Source: Piper betle (taxonomy: Eukaryota; Streptophyta; Magnoliopsida; Piperales; Piperaceae). Taken from it: a stretch of DNA of 64,000 bases. The notes under the pieces were generated by a model. The model was not told the DNA's origin and searched no databases. It saw only the letters and a program-made list of their open reading frames with translations. Numbering within the stretch: position 1 is the first letter of the stretch; each line of letters opens with the position of its first letter. Shown here piece by piece: positions 35,400 to 46,110 of this stretch. The stretch spans positions 80,445-144,444 of the forward strand of contig JAURVB010013250.1 of NCBI GenBank assembly GCA_033002965.1, given 5' to 3'. Position numbers and translations under genes: made by a program.

Positions 35400-37140
35400 G
35401 TTGTCAGAGGGTAGACTATTGGGCAGTGTGCAAGCTAATTTAGAGGTGAGGTTTCAACAGGTCCAGGAGATTCACCACACTACCACAGTTGGCATAGGCA
35501 CAAATAGGCGTTCCACATTGCCTCCTCAAGACGCGATGATGGAGCAGTAAGAGGATGACTAATGGAATTAGGTGATCCATTGTCTCAGTGAGGAGTAGTG
35601 GCAGACGCTCTAGGACATGAGACAAAACTGAGAGGAAATTGGAACACTTCTCGAGAAGGTATGAGAGATGGCATGACTTTGGCTAGTCTCCTGAAGAGGC
35701 CCGTGGAGGAGACATCGCCAGCTACTTTTGAGCATGACGAATGTTACAATGCCACCACTGGTTGTGTGACCATCAGTCAGATCACACCGTACCACCTCCG
35801 GTACAAAAACAATGGGATAGTTTGCCATGCCACCACCACTTGTCGGGCATAGTTCTTTCCCATTGTTAGGTGCCTCAATGGTGCAGATGTGAGGAACACC
35901 TATGGGAGCCCATGCTCCCGGTGTTTAGTCTAGTAATTAGGGTGAGGTGCCCCGGCTGAGACTATTTGAGTGAGGCAAGACTTCTTGACCACCATGGTCA
36001 ATTGTGCATTCAGACTAGAAGTAGGATGTGGACCGCTTTTTAAGAATGACAGCAACTTGTTCATAGGAGGCATAGATCCGGAGGAGTTGTTTGAGGGTAC
36101 CGAGTTGGTGTTTGATCATATGGGTTGTCCAAAGTGGTTGTAGGTCTAGATAGCATCTGCAGCTATTTGTGGAGTTGGTTGGATTTGGAGGGATTAGTTT
36201 AGTCAATCTACCTAGGAGGCCATTAGTTGGAGCAGATGTAATGGGAGGAGTTCTGTGAAGTCTTCTACAATCAATCCTTGTCTATTACAATGGTCGAGGA
36301 GAAGAAGATGGAGTTTATGACACTCACATAGGAGGACACGATAGTGGCTAAGTACCTTGCACCATAGTTAGCTCTGCCCGGGAGCAACGTTGGTGGAGAC
36401 GCCATGCGTCTTCATTATCGATCATCATGGGAATCAACGGTGGAGACCCACGGCGTCGCTCCCGTGCAGAGCTAAAATTTTTTCAAATACCTTAGCCCAA
36501 TTCTTGGCACTTAAGGTTTGCAACGGGGTCCTATTAGACAGAGAGACAAAACTGGCAAGTTTGTTGAGATTTGAGGCTGAGTTTTCATTCTACAATTGCC
36601 ATATTTTGTTGTCCGACTCTTGAGGAGGCTAGTTGCTAGGGCCTTCCAGGGCGAGGACACATATAGGATCTATCATGCCAGGAGAGCACTAGGTAGAGTG
36701 TGAAGTTAGGTCGTCAGAAGCAGACTTGATTAGGACTAGGAGGATCTGTCCGAGAGGTAGAAGGTAGAGGAAACAGTGGCTCTTGGTGAAGTCCACGGAA
36801 AAATGGTTGAGGCAGCTCCCAGACAGTATGAAGTCCTACAGTTTTGGGTAGGGGCACCACAACAACCAGGTGGGGCTCTAGATATTCCCTGGTGCAAGTA
36901 TTGTTAGAGGAGGCACCTAACTTAGTGCAGGAGGATGACATGAGCTCGCTTTTGCACATGGAAAGTTTGGGCACGTGCCACGGTGTGCCCACATCAGGCC
37001 CCACAGCAGCCACCTTAGCCATAGTATTAGCCGGTAACCTTGCAGTTTCCACTTCAGCCGAATCCACAGTCTCAGATTTAGTAGCTCCCATAGCAGGATC
37101 ATGGAGTGCTACCTCTTCAGCCGCACATCCTCTCTAATCC
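35400..37140 (+). pseudogene. Gypsy-type gag remnant of element X
   Basis: Readable pieces in shifting frames match a Ty3-gypsy gag core: KMEFMTLT, DTIVAKYLA and the LARFxxL region round 36290-36520, and a later zinc-knuckle remnant at about 36948-36990 (C-GKFGHVPRC in an alternative frame). Stops such as the TAG at 36132 and a 106-bp foldback insertion (36369-36474) break it. There is no protease or RT downstream. The copia element separates it from the 5' LTR. Confidence 0.65.
36369..36474. mobile_element. 106-bp foldback element in the gag remnant
   Basis: Begins TAGCTCTGCCCGGGAGC and ends with the near-perfect complement, giving about 21-bp inverted ends (18 matches). The flanking gag sequence looks duplicated: AGTACCTTG at about 36350 and AATACCTTA at about 36486 agree at seven of nine bases. 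That would fit a MITE with a 9-bp duplication (Mutator-like), with true ends slightly outside the core given here. Confidence 0.5.
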
Positions 37141-37495
37141 CCTCCTCAGTCGCAGGGGTAGGGTCAGCAGCGCGGGGGTAGCCAGCAGCTGCGAGGCCAG
37201 TAGACCCAACAGGGCCAATGCTGACGGCAGAGGCATGGTGGTGTTGTTGCCGCAGTTGGTCAGTGGGCAGAGGCTGCGCCGAAAGATCATATTCAGAATG
37301 GAGCATGTACCATTGATGCCGTTGAGGATGCGCTGATGCCGACATCACAGGTTTGCTCCTTCCGTCATCCTCGTTGTTCATTTCTGATTTCGTCGTCACT
37401 TGCTTTCTTTGGCATTTGAGTTTTTCCTTGAGTTAAATTTTGTCAACGAAATTTTCTTCAGATGGGTTATTATAAAATTTGACCCATCACTTTAC

Positions 37496-37614
37496 TGTTT
37501 TGAGCCTAGTTTTCTCGATTTTATATTTAGCTTGATCCAGGTAGAACTTGAGATCCTTTGTTTGGCATTGTCGGATTGGGCATTGGGCACGTCCAACATT
37601 TAGTTGTTTCAGTC
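37496..37614 (+). repeat. 3' LTR of element X, first part
   Basis: Starts TGTTTTGAGCC and follows the start of the 5' LTR (AGCTTGATCCAGGTAG against AGCTTGATTCAGGTAG; GGGATCCTTTGTGTG-like block). It breaks off where element Y begins. The rest of the LTR resumes at 46111. Confidence 0.65.
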
Positions 37615-38050
37615 TGCCACGCAGCCAAAATTTCCAAAAGACTGTTGGATAGTGACAGTTTGGTTGCCATCTAGGAAGGACATAAAAAATTTCCTTTTAT
37701 TATATAGGAGGGATACTACCCATGGACCTCCCCCTACCCAGTTGTAACCTGCCGCCGTCATGAAGCGTTGTCTTGGTTGATGGAGTTTTACAGCCAACAC
37801 TATCTTTGCACATACTGTTTAACTTGAGTTGTTACGTGCAAGCTTTTATGTTCTTGCCGCATGCACGTGACTTTATCCCGCTTATTGTTGAGTATTTATA
37901 ATTCTTTGTAAACTTTCTTATATGGAATAGAAAGCTTTTCTTTTGGGCATGTTTCCTAAGCAAACTTGATCCAACTAATCGGAGTTTAAGGCTGATTTGT
38001 GATAGGGTCACAAGTGCCACACTCACCTAGCATGAGGCTGATGCATGACA
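37615..38050 (+). repeat. 5' LTR of element Y
   Basis: 436 bp. Shares with 45673-46110 the blocks TATATAGGAGG, AGTTGTAACCTG, ATGTTCTTGCCGCATGCACG and GGCATGTTTCCTAAGCAAAC. Confidence 0.82.
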
Positions 38051-38680
38051 AATGGTATCAGAGGGTGGTTTGCTCACTTTGGCGATGATTCAGGCAGTTT
38101 TCGTCAATGCGAAGAAGATTCAGGTTGCTGGAGAAGGAAATTCAATGTGGTACGGGCCAGCATCTGTCTGCTCAGAAGATGGAGAATACAAAGGAGTGGG
38201 AAAGAAAACAGGATAGAGAAGCTGGAAATGGCAGTTACACCATTGCCTAGTTATTTGTCAACAGTTCGGGAACTAGAGATGACAGTCTTGAAGTTGGTTG
38301 TTACCACAATATTAACCCAAGATCGTTTCTCAATGCTTGAGGCAGAAGACCAGGATGGGCGTGACTTCAAGGAGTTATGTGAAGATGTTTGGGCAACATT
38401 GGACATATTATGGGATAAAGAATGGAGTAGACCTCTGTGGAAAGGAGTTCCAAGAGGGATGGGCAGTTCCATTCAGATGCAAGAGTGTGCAAGACCTTTG
38501 AGAAGGCAGGTGATCGAGCTTGATACGTGGATGAAGACCAAAGGATCGACTTCATGCTCTTTTCTCATTAGAACACATAAAAGAGTAGTGATTGAGCCGA
38601 AGGTTGCTAATAGGGGTCTAGAACTTTCGGGTGATTGGAGAAGAAATGGATATGCTTTGGATGTTTGCAGCTATGACTAG
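38045..38680 (+). CDS. Unrecognised ORF of element Y, 211 residues
   Basis: Open for 211 codons, beginning at the very end of the 5' LTR and running over the primer site, so the true start may be a later Met such as MAVTPLPSYL (about 38228). Contains RELEMTVLKLVVTTI, which could form a short helix, and basic C-terminal stretches. I do not recognise the protein. It could be a residual gag-like or captured sequence, or chance. Confidence 0.35.
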   Translation: MTNGIRGWFAHFGDDSGSFRQCEEDSGCWRRKFNVVRASICLLRRWRIQRSGKENRIEKLEMAVTPLPSYLSTVRELEMTVLKLVVTTILTQDRFSMLEAEDQDGRDFKELCEDVWATLDILWDKEWSRPLWKGVPRGMGSSIQMQECARPLRRQVIELDTWMKTKGSTSCSFLIRTHKRVVIEPKVANRGLELSGDWRRNGYALDVCSYD

Positions 38681-38943
38681 CGTCAATATGTTAAGGTTGT
38701 TAAGGAGGCCATAATCAACGCTCGTGTTGGGATGACGTGAAGCTTGAATGGGACACTTGTAACACCTTGTTCTGATTGAAGGAGGCTAAGATTCAGATAT
38801 TGGGGTGTTTGGGTTCGTGCTGCGGATATCAATTGGACAAGTCGATAGGCAACGATACTAAAGTGACCGAGGAAGGTTGTTCTCTCGAGGGAGAACTTGC
38901 CGGAAGTGAAGAAGTGCATTACCACATAGTGTTTATGCCTCAC

Positions 38944-40139
38944 TAGTAACTCTTTAAAGTATATAATATTTATTTATATTTTTAATTTAGTTTTTTTCAT
39001 CCCAAATATATATATTATTAAGTAGGTGATATTTTACTTTATTTTTTTAGTTAATTAATATTTTATTAGATGTATTTAATTTTAGAGTTGACTACATAAA
39101 AATTTAAACAAAGAAGCTTGGGAATTATTTGTCAGAGCATTAGACCCCACCCATTATTGGCTACAATTTATAGTGTTAACAAAGCTCAATGAAGATAGAT
39201 ATACATAACTTTGGCCACATTTGAATAACTTGGGGAGTTGGAAATTTTATCGGACAACATAATCAATTAGATTATATTGAGTTGTTGAATCCTTCCTTGA
39301 ATTCTTGTATTTTCTGGGTATCTCATCTTTTATATAAAATGGTGGTCATTTGCTAAATGAGATATCTAAAATCTTGGCTTAAAAGTAGTTCTATTTTTGT
39401 AATTCTTTTCCTTTCAAAATGAGAAGTAGTTTCTTCTTTATAATGTTTTTTTATTTTTATTATAGAGTAATCCTTTATTTCATTCTAGAGAAGAACAGAA
39501 CTTAACATTGTTTAATCGAACTTATTTTAACTTCTTACTCTTTTATTTAATTGGATTGCTTAAATTATCATGTTTTTAATGATAAGAGTACACTGATCAC
39601 ATATTACTTAGATCATGAGGTTTAATTAGGTTTCGGGAGAAATAAATTATATTAGTCATTGATAATTCATTATACGATAAGTTTTTTGACTTGTTTATTA
39701 TTGTAGTGGGGAGATACACAATACTCTATACGATTGTGAGGGAAATCTTAATGCGTTATTTTATTGATTAATCAATTATCATCGGGAAGTAGAAATTGCG
39801 GCAAAATAATATATACATGAAGGACCGAGACCCACCATGTCAGAAAATTCTCCCAGCTTGACAATTCAAGAGAATAAAATATAAGAGTAAGATGTGATGA
39901 ATATTAAATTCATGTTAAGGGAACTTTGACTCTAGAACGAGTTTTATCATTATAACTTTTTCTTTAATTTAAAGTAATTATTTAGATTTAGTTAAGTCGA
40001 TTGTTTTTGTTTTGTTTTTAATTTTATTTTCTTTAATTAATTTAAGGAAATTCATCTCTTTGTGTGAAGACACATAAATTCATCATAATATTACTTAATT
40101 CGACTATGTATACTTACATGTTATTAAATTAATCAACCA
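38944..40139 (+). repeat. 5' LTR of element Z
   Basis: 1196 bp. Parallel blocks with the 3' copy include TTTAAAGTATA, AAGAAGCTT, GTCAGAGCATT and GAACGAGTTTTATCATTATAA-like words. Ends CAACCA before the primer site. Confidence 0.88.
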
Positions 40140-40145
40140 AGTTTT

Positions 40146-40158
40146 TGGCGCAGTTGCC
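40146..40158 (+). other. Primer binding site, tRNA-Asp type
   Basis: TGGCGCAGTTGCC lies six bases after the 5' LTR of Z. It differs by one base from TGGCGCCGTTGCC, the site typical of Athila/Tat elements. Confidence 0.85.
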
Positions 40159-40740
40159 ATGGAGATCTAATTTTCTTAGTTAATTTAAGATTAGAATTTT
40201 GAGTCTTTTTCTTTCTTTTTAGATTTTAGTGTCTATTTTTTTAAAATACTATATCATTGTCTTCTTCCTTATTATCATTTGTTTATGTATCGATTAGTAC
40301 GGTTACCCTTGTTTTCTTTTGATCTAGAGATTGAAAGGACTTAGAGAAACTTGTGTGCCATTGGAAGAAGAGCACAAGAAGTAATAGAAGAAGAAGCCAT
40401 AGACCCACAACAACAATAAATACCTCAACTTCCACGGATTGTAGTAGTAGCCAATCATGACAATAGGGCAATCCAAGATTGGGTTATACCTCTTGCAAGA
40501 GGATTACAACTTAGTATTATTGCATTGCCGGTGGATGCGACCCACTTCGAGCTTAAACCAGTTTTATTTAACATATTACAAACTATAGAACAATTTAGTG
40601 GATCGCTTACTAAAAATCCTAATAGGCATATCATCGATTTCCTATTAGTTTGTGATATGTATAAGCAACCTAGTGCCTCTGACAACATTCTTCGCCTTCG
40701 CTTATTTCCATTCTTCTTAATAGGAAGTATGTAAGAGTCG

Positions 40741-41049
40741 ATGTCATCATTAGATATAATTACCACTTGGGCTGAATTGTCTAAAAAATTTTTGTTAAAA
40801 TATTTTCGTCATTCTAAAACTAACAGATTACATAACGAAATTTTATCTTTTTTGCAGTTTGATAATGAGTCTCCCTTTGAGACATGGGAAAGGTTTAATA
40901 TGCGGGGACATGATGAGGCTATGGAGCCAAGGTGTGAATGGTGTGGAAAAGGACATTCTATAGGTCAATGTGCAACAGATCAAGTCAACTACGTAGGCAA
41001 CTTTAATAGGAACAACGGTCCTTATTCCAACACTTACAATTCCGGCTAG
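40741..41049 (+). pseudogene. Athila-type gag fragment
   Basis: The frame begins with ITTWAELSKKFLLKYFRHSK, the gag core, and SPFETWERFNM. It then jumps, probably by deletion, to the zinc knuckle CEWCGKGHSIGQC and VNYVGNFNRNNGPYSNTYN, the conserved Athila post-knuckle motif. A stop follows at 41047. Upstream gag (40290-40740) is present but broken; downstream is a Gln-rich stretch (41190-41260). Confidence 0.82.
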
Positions 41050-41754
41050 CGCAATAACCTCAACTTTTCATGGAATAATTCTTCACAATCGGCTGTTGTC
41101 CTCAATAATTCTCGACCACCATCACAACATTCTCGACCCCCTTCACTTCCTTTTCTACCACAACAACCGGATTTGATCTAAATGTTCAATTCTATGCAAC
41201 AATTTATGCAGAATCAGCAGCAACAACAACAACAGTTTATGCAACAAGTTGTGCTGCAATTAAACAAGGAACCAAGTGAGTGACCCAAGCGTGTACTTCC
41301 CAGCCAACCAGAACAACCAAGGAAAGATGGTTAAGAGCATTGTAAAGCCGTAACAACCTGAAGTGGTATTACTTTACAAGAACCAGTTCAGCCCAATGAA
41401 GTTAAGGAAAAAGATGAAAAGCCAAACAACAAACATGAACCCATTACATTGGTTAGCTTACTCGGAAGTAAAGGGAAAGAGAAAGATGAGGTACATATAG
41501 AAAAGGTAAAAAAAAGTACTCTTTCCTTCTAGACTGACGAAACAAAGTGATGAAAAATTCTTCAAAAAGTTTCTTAATACATTTAAGAAATTACAAATTA
41601 ACATACTTTTCGCTAATGCACTTTAATAGATGTCTAGTTATGTAAAATAATTGAAGGATATTCTAGCAAAGAAGAGGAGAGTACATGACAATAAAGTTGT
41701 GGCCATGACATAGGAATGTAGTGTTGTCCTCTAAAGAAAACTACTTCCTAAGAT

Positions 41755-42115
41755 GAAAGACTGGGGCAGCAAATTTGTGATTCCATGTTCAATTGGAGGA
41801 AATGTTCATTGTAATGTTTTATGTGACTTAGGTTCTAGCATTAATCTTATGCCTTTTTCTGTTTTCAAAAGGTTAGGAATCTAGGACATCGCTTCTACCA
41901 ACATCACATTCCAGTTGGTTGACCGGTCATTGGTATACCCTAAAGGAGTCATTGAAGATGTTTTAATAAAGGTTGACAAGTTTATCTTTCCTACAGATTT
42001 TGTGGTGCTCGAAATGGAAGGAAGGAATGACAATATACCTCTTATTGTTGAGAGAGGTTTCTTGGCAACTGAGAGAACACTAATCGACGTAGTCGTTGGA
42101 AAAACTTACACGTAG
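41755..42115 (+). pseudogene. Athila-type aspartic protease, interrupted
   Basis: KDWGSKFVIPCSIG and the active site CDLGSSINLMPFSVFKRLG, then a TAG at 41881, then FQLVDRSLVYPKGVIEDVLI, DKFIFPTDFVVLEME and PLIVERGFLATERTLIDV. In family members the last part reads ILGRPFLATGRALIDV, so this copy has changed residues as well as the stop. Confidence 0.88.
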
Positions 42116-42394
42116 GGTAAATAACGATTATGTCACATATAATATTTTTAAATCCATGAATTGCCCGGATACAACATATGATTGTTCTAGAATTGAACCA
42201 TTTGATAAAATAATGTATAAAAGAGATCATTTGAGTAATTCATTACATAAGGCCATAAATTCTCTTTGTGAAGAAGATACTAATATTGAATAGATGGTTA
42301 AAGTATTAGATGCACAACCAATCTTGGCTAGGAGATTTAGAGTTGTGGAAACCTTAGATGTACATTCCACAGCTTGTTGTCATCAATTGAAGTA

Positions 42395-42835
42395 CCACCA
42401 ATTTTGGAACTAAAGCAACTTCCAAAACATCTCAAGTATACTTTCTTAGGACCTAATGACACTCTTCCTATTATTATTTCTTCAGAGCTAACTATGTTAC
42501 AGGAAGAGAAGCTGATTAGAATACTAAAGGATCACAAGTCAGCTATTTCTTGAACTGTAGTAGACATAAAAGGGATCGATCCATCCTTTTGAATACATAA
42601 GATCAATTTAATAGATGGATGCAGTTCAACTGTAAAGCACCAATGACGACTCAACCCCAACATGAAAGAAGTGGTCAAGAAGGAAATTATTAAGTGGTTG
42701 GATGCCAGAGTGATATACCCCATTGCTGATAGTACTTGGGTAAGTGCAATATAGTGTGTACCCAAGAAAGGAGGCATAACTGTAGTAAAGAATGATAAAT
42801 AGGCATTTTCCTGTAGACAACCAAGTGCTTCTTGG
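42395..42835 (+). pseudogene. Athila-type reverse transcriptase, N-terminal part only
   Basis: ELKQLPKHLKYTFLGPNDTL, DIKGIDPSF, RLNPNMKEVVKKEIIKWLDA, RVIYPIADSTWVS and CVPKKGGITVVKND are readable with several stops. The sequence ends before the catalytic YVDD-type motif. The following CRQPSASWVATQE looks like the family's 3' untranslated part, indicating an internal deletion that removed most of pol. Confidence 0.85.
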
Positions 42836-43035
42836 GTGGCAACCCAAGAATGGGTCAAGTGCAAATTCAGTTATTCATGATAATTATCCACCGACTAATT
42901 AGTTGAGGCAGTTCTCTTTCACTTCTTTCTCTTTATTTTTATATTTATTTTTTTCAACATTGAGGACAATGTTTAGTTTAAGTGCAAGGGGGATGCCTTA
43001 ATTTTATACATATTGTTCATGCTCGACTCATGTTT

Positions 43036-43037
<2 letters not shown>

Positions 43038-43068
<31 letters not shown>
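43038..43068. repeat. TA microsatellite
   Basis: An uninterrupted (TA)n run of about 31 bp in the 3' untranslated part of Z. A CA run follows at about 43781-43795. Confidence 0.9.
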
Positions 43069-43071
<3 letters not shown>

Positions 43072-43380
43072 TAGTTTAGTGTAAAAATTTTATTATGCAA
43101 TAATTATTAGTCTCTTGGTTCAATAATAGATACATGTGAATTAGTCTTACCTTTTTTAGAAAAACTTGAATAATTGATACGAGGGATGAGCTGAGTGAAT
43201 GATTGAATTTGAGAGTTGGTTCTCTACCTTATATTATTTTCACAATCCTTTGGCTTAGATGATTTCAATGAATGTTTTGCAATAGGAAAAATCATTTAAT
43301 CTTAAGAATTTGCATGATGGCTCCGGTTGTTTTAGGTTTGTCCTAGCATTTTTTTACTTCTTTTAAAAAATAAATAAATT

Positions 43381-43690
43381 AAAGCAATGACTACTTTGTT
43401 GAGTAACCGGGCCTTGATAACTCAGTAATTATGGGGGTTTGCATCAAAAGGTAAAGCTAGTTATCTCGGTTTGCATATTGGCACTTTGGTGAGTAATCGG
43501 GCCTTCTTAACAGAGTAATTATGGGGGTTCATGTCAAAAGGTAAAGCTGGCTATTCTTTAATAAAAAAAAACAAAAATGAATAAATTAGAGCAATGACTA
43601 CTTTGCTGAGTAACCAGGTCTTTGTAACTCAGTAAATATGGTGGTTCACGTCAAAAGGTAAAATTGGCTACTCTTTAATAAAAAAAAAGA
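43381..43690 (+). repeat. Threefold repeat in the Athila 3' region
   Basis: Three imperfect copies of a unit of about 85-110 bp, marked by ACTTTGGTGAGTAA or close variants, AACTCAGTAATTATGG and GTCAAAAGGTAAAGCT. It lies between the deleted pol and the 3' LTR of Z. Confidence 0.8.
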
Positions 43691-43981
43691 AAGAAAAGAA
43701 TGGAAAACATATTTAAACATGAGCCAGAGTGTTATTTTCTTGTTGCAAATGAGAAGGATAAATAAAAGGATTATCTTACACACACACACACACACAAAAA
43801 GCCTTCTTTTGGGTGTGATTGATGAAATGAAAATTTTGATTTGATTGATATCTTGTTAACTTTGGATAGTTTAATTAAAAATCATATGAGAACATATTCG
43901 GGATAAAGTATTTTTTTGTAGTAAATTTTTTGTGGTTGTGATATTTTTCTTAGGACGAGTAAAAGTTTAAGTTTAGGGGTG

Positions 43982-45180
43982 TGTTAAAGTGTTTAAAGTA
44001 TACAATAAGTACCCATATTTTTAATGTGCTTTTGTACATCCCGGGTACATGTATTATTAATTAGATAATATTTTTACTTTATTTATTAGTTAATTAATAT
44101 TTTATTAGATATGTTTAATTTTGGAGTTTAATGCAAAAAAAATTTAAAACAAAGAAGCTTAGGAATTATTGGTCAGAGCATTGGACCCCACTCATTGTTG
44201 TCTAAAATTTATAGTGTTGACAAAGCTCGATGAGGATGGATAAACATAGCTTTGGCTACATTTGAGTAACTCGGGGAGTTTGAAACTTCATCGGATAACA
44301 TAATCAATTAGACTACATCGAGTTGTGGAATCCTTCCTTGAATTCTTGTATGTCCTGGGTACCTCATCTTTTATATAAAGGGGGTGGTCATTTGCTATAA
44401 GGGAGATTTAAAATCTTGGCTTAAAAGTAGTTCTAGTTTTTGTAATTCTTTTCCTTTCATAATGACAAGTAGTTTCTTCTTTATAATGTTTTCTATTTTT
44501 ATTATGGACTAATCCTTTATTTTGTACTAGAGAAGTATAGAACTTAACATTGTTTAATTGAATTAATTTCAACTTCTTATGCTTTTATTCAATTGGATTA
44601 CTTGAATTATCACATTTTTAATGCTAAGAGTAGACTGATCACCTATTGCTTAGATAATGAGGTTCAATTAGATTTTGGGAGAAATCAGATAGATTAGTCA
44701 TTGATAATTCATCATACGACAAGTCTTTTGACTTATTTGTTGTTGTGGTCGGGAGTTACACAACACCGTATGCGATTGTGAGGGAAATCTTAAGGCGTTA
44801 TTTTGTTGATTAATCAATTATCACTGAGAGGTAGAAATTGAGGTGAAATAATATATGCATAAACGAGCGGGAGACACCATGTTATATAATTCTCCTAAAT
44901 CGGTAATTCGAGAGAATAAAAGATAAGAGTAAGATGTGATGAATATTAAATTCATGTTAAGGGAATTTGACTCTAGAACGAGTTTTATCATTATAAAATT
45001 TTCTTCAATTTAAAGTTATTACTTAGATTTAGTTAAGTCGATTGTTTTTGTTTTGTTCTTAATTTCATTTTATTTAATTAATTTAAGGAAATTCATATTT
45101 GGTTGGGACGATACTTGAATTTATCATTATATTACTTATTTTGATCACGTACACTTGCATGTTATTGAATTATTCAAACA
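43982..45180 (+). repeat. 3' LTR of element Z
   Basis: 1199 bp starting TGTTAAAG, preceded by polypurine tract AAGTTTAGGGGTG, ending TTCAAACA, then CTCAC. Confidence 0.9.
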
Positions 45181-45672
45181 CTCACAAGGTGGTTCTATGG
45201 GAACTTAGAGCAACGGTGCTTGGCTAGTGAGCCTTTCACGTGGGAGACAAGTATCCTTGTGAGCACATATTCCTCCGCACAGGGGGGCCATTATTCTTAA
45301 GTGGTGGAGCAATGTCAATGGTATTGTTATGGGTATCGATTGGATGGTGTGGGGGAGTGTGTCTATAGTTGAGTGATGGAGATAGTAGTTCGTGGATGAG
45401 GTGTAATGAACTTGCATAGAGTTGAAACACTATCTCGATGGATGACATACTATGTGAGACCGTGGATGAGTTGCCACGGGTGTGCATGAGAATGTTGGCG
45501 GGTAGGTGAGAATAAACTTTGAGGGGCTAGTTTTGGTTATACATGGAGGTCATGACTAAGCTTTCTACATATATGGGAATAGGAGGAAATACTCAATCCC
45601 TTTGCAGCTAAGTTCAAGAAGATGGAGGAGGCAAGAAGTTGCCAAGGACGTTGACTGGAGAGCGGGGGAGAA

Positions 45673-46110
45673 TGTCACACAGCTAGAATAGCCAAAAAAC
45701 TATAGGAAAGTAAGGACACTTTGGCTTCCAGTTGGGAAGGGCATCAAAAATTTATTGTGCTATATAGGAGGTGTATTGCCCTTGGACCACCTCCTACCCG
45801 ATTGTAACCTGTTGTCATGAAGCGTGGTCTTGGTTGACGGAGTGTTGCATTCCAATTAGTGTTTTGCTTGAGTTGATGTCCACGTGCAACCTTTTATGTT
45901 CTTCCTGCGTGCACGTGACTTTATATTTACTTTCTACTTAGTGTTGAGTATTTGTAATCCTTTGTAACATTTCTTATATTGAATAGAAAACTTTTTTTCC
46001 GGCATGTTTCCTAAGCAAACTTGTTCCAATTTAATGGGAATTTATAGTTGATTTGTGTTATGAGTGTTACAAGTGCCACACTCACCTTGCAAGAGGCTCC
46101 GTATGTAACA
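45673..46110 (+). repeat. 3' LTR of element Y
   Basis: 438 bp starting TGTCACACAG directly after the polypurine tract. Ends TGTAACA, after which the 3' LTR of X resumes. Confidence 0.82.

Larger units (their letters stand above)
38944..45180 (+). mobile_element. Element Z: Athila-like gypsy element, deletion derivative
   Basis: LTRs of 1196 and 1199 bp (38944-40139, 43982-45180) with perfect target duplication CTCAC (38939-38943, 45181-45185). The primer site TGGCGCAGTTGCC (40146) matches the tRNA-Asp type used by Athila elements. The interior has a gag end, a protease and the N-terminal part of RT, then stops; the rest of RT, RNase H and integrase are missing. A G-rich polypurine tract precedes the 3' LTR. 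Inserted within Y. The 5' LTR begins TAG where the 3' begins TGT, so its first bases have mutated. Confidence 0.9.
37615..46110 (+). mobile_element. Element Y: small LTR retroelement, carries Z
   Basis: LTRs of 436 and 438 bp (37615-38050, 45673-46110), starting TGCCACGCAG/TGTCACACAG and ending GACA/AACA. A tRNA-Met primer site TGGTATCAGAG (38053) follows the 5' LTR, and a polypurine tract GGAGAGCGGGGGAGAA precedes the 3' LTR. Without Z the element is about 2.25 kb, with one longer ORF (38045-38680) and no recognisable gag or pol. It sits inside the 3' LTR of X. The flanks end CAGTC and begin AGTTG, an imperfect duplication. Confidence 0.8.

Noticed and set aside
36844..37399. Plus- and minus-strand ORFs up to 125 codons
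   Set aside because: They overlap the decayed gag and its tail in element X; the only family-like motifs are in broken frames.
45205..45487. Minus-strand ORFs of 70-83 codons
   Set aside because: Interior of element Y after Z, His/Thr/Ser-rich with no recognisable domain and no support from neighbouring frames.
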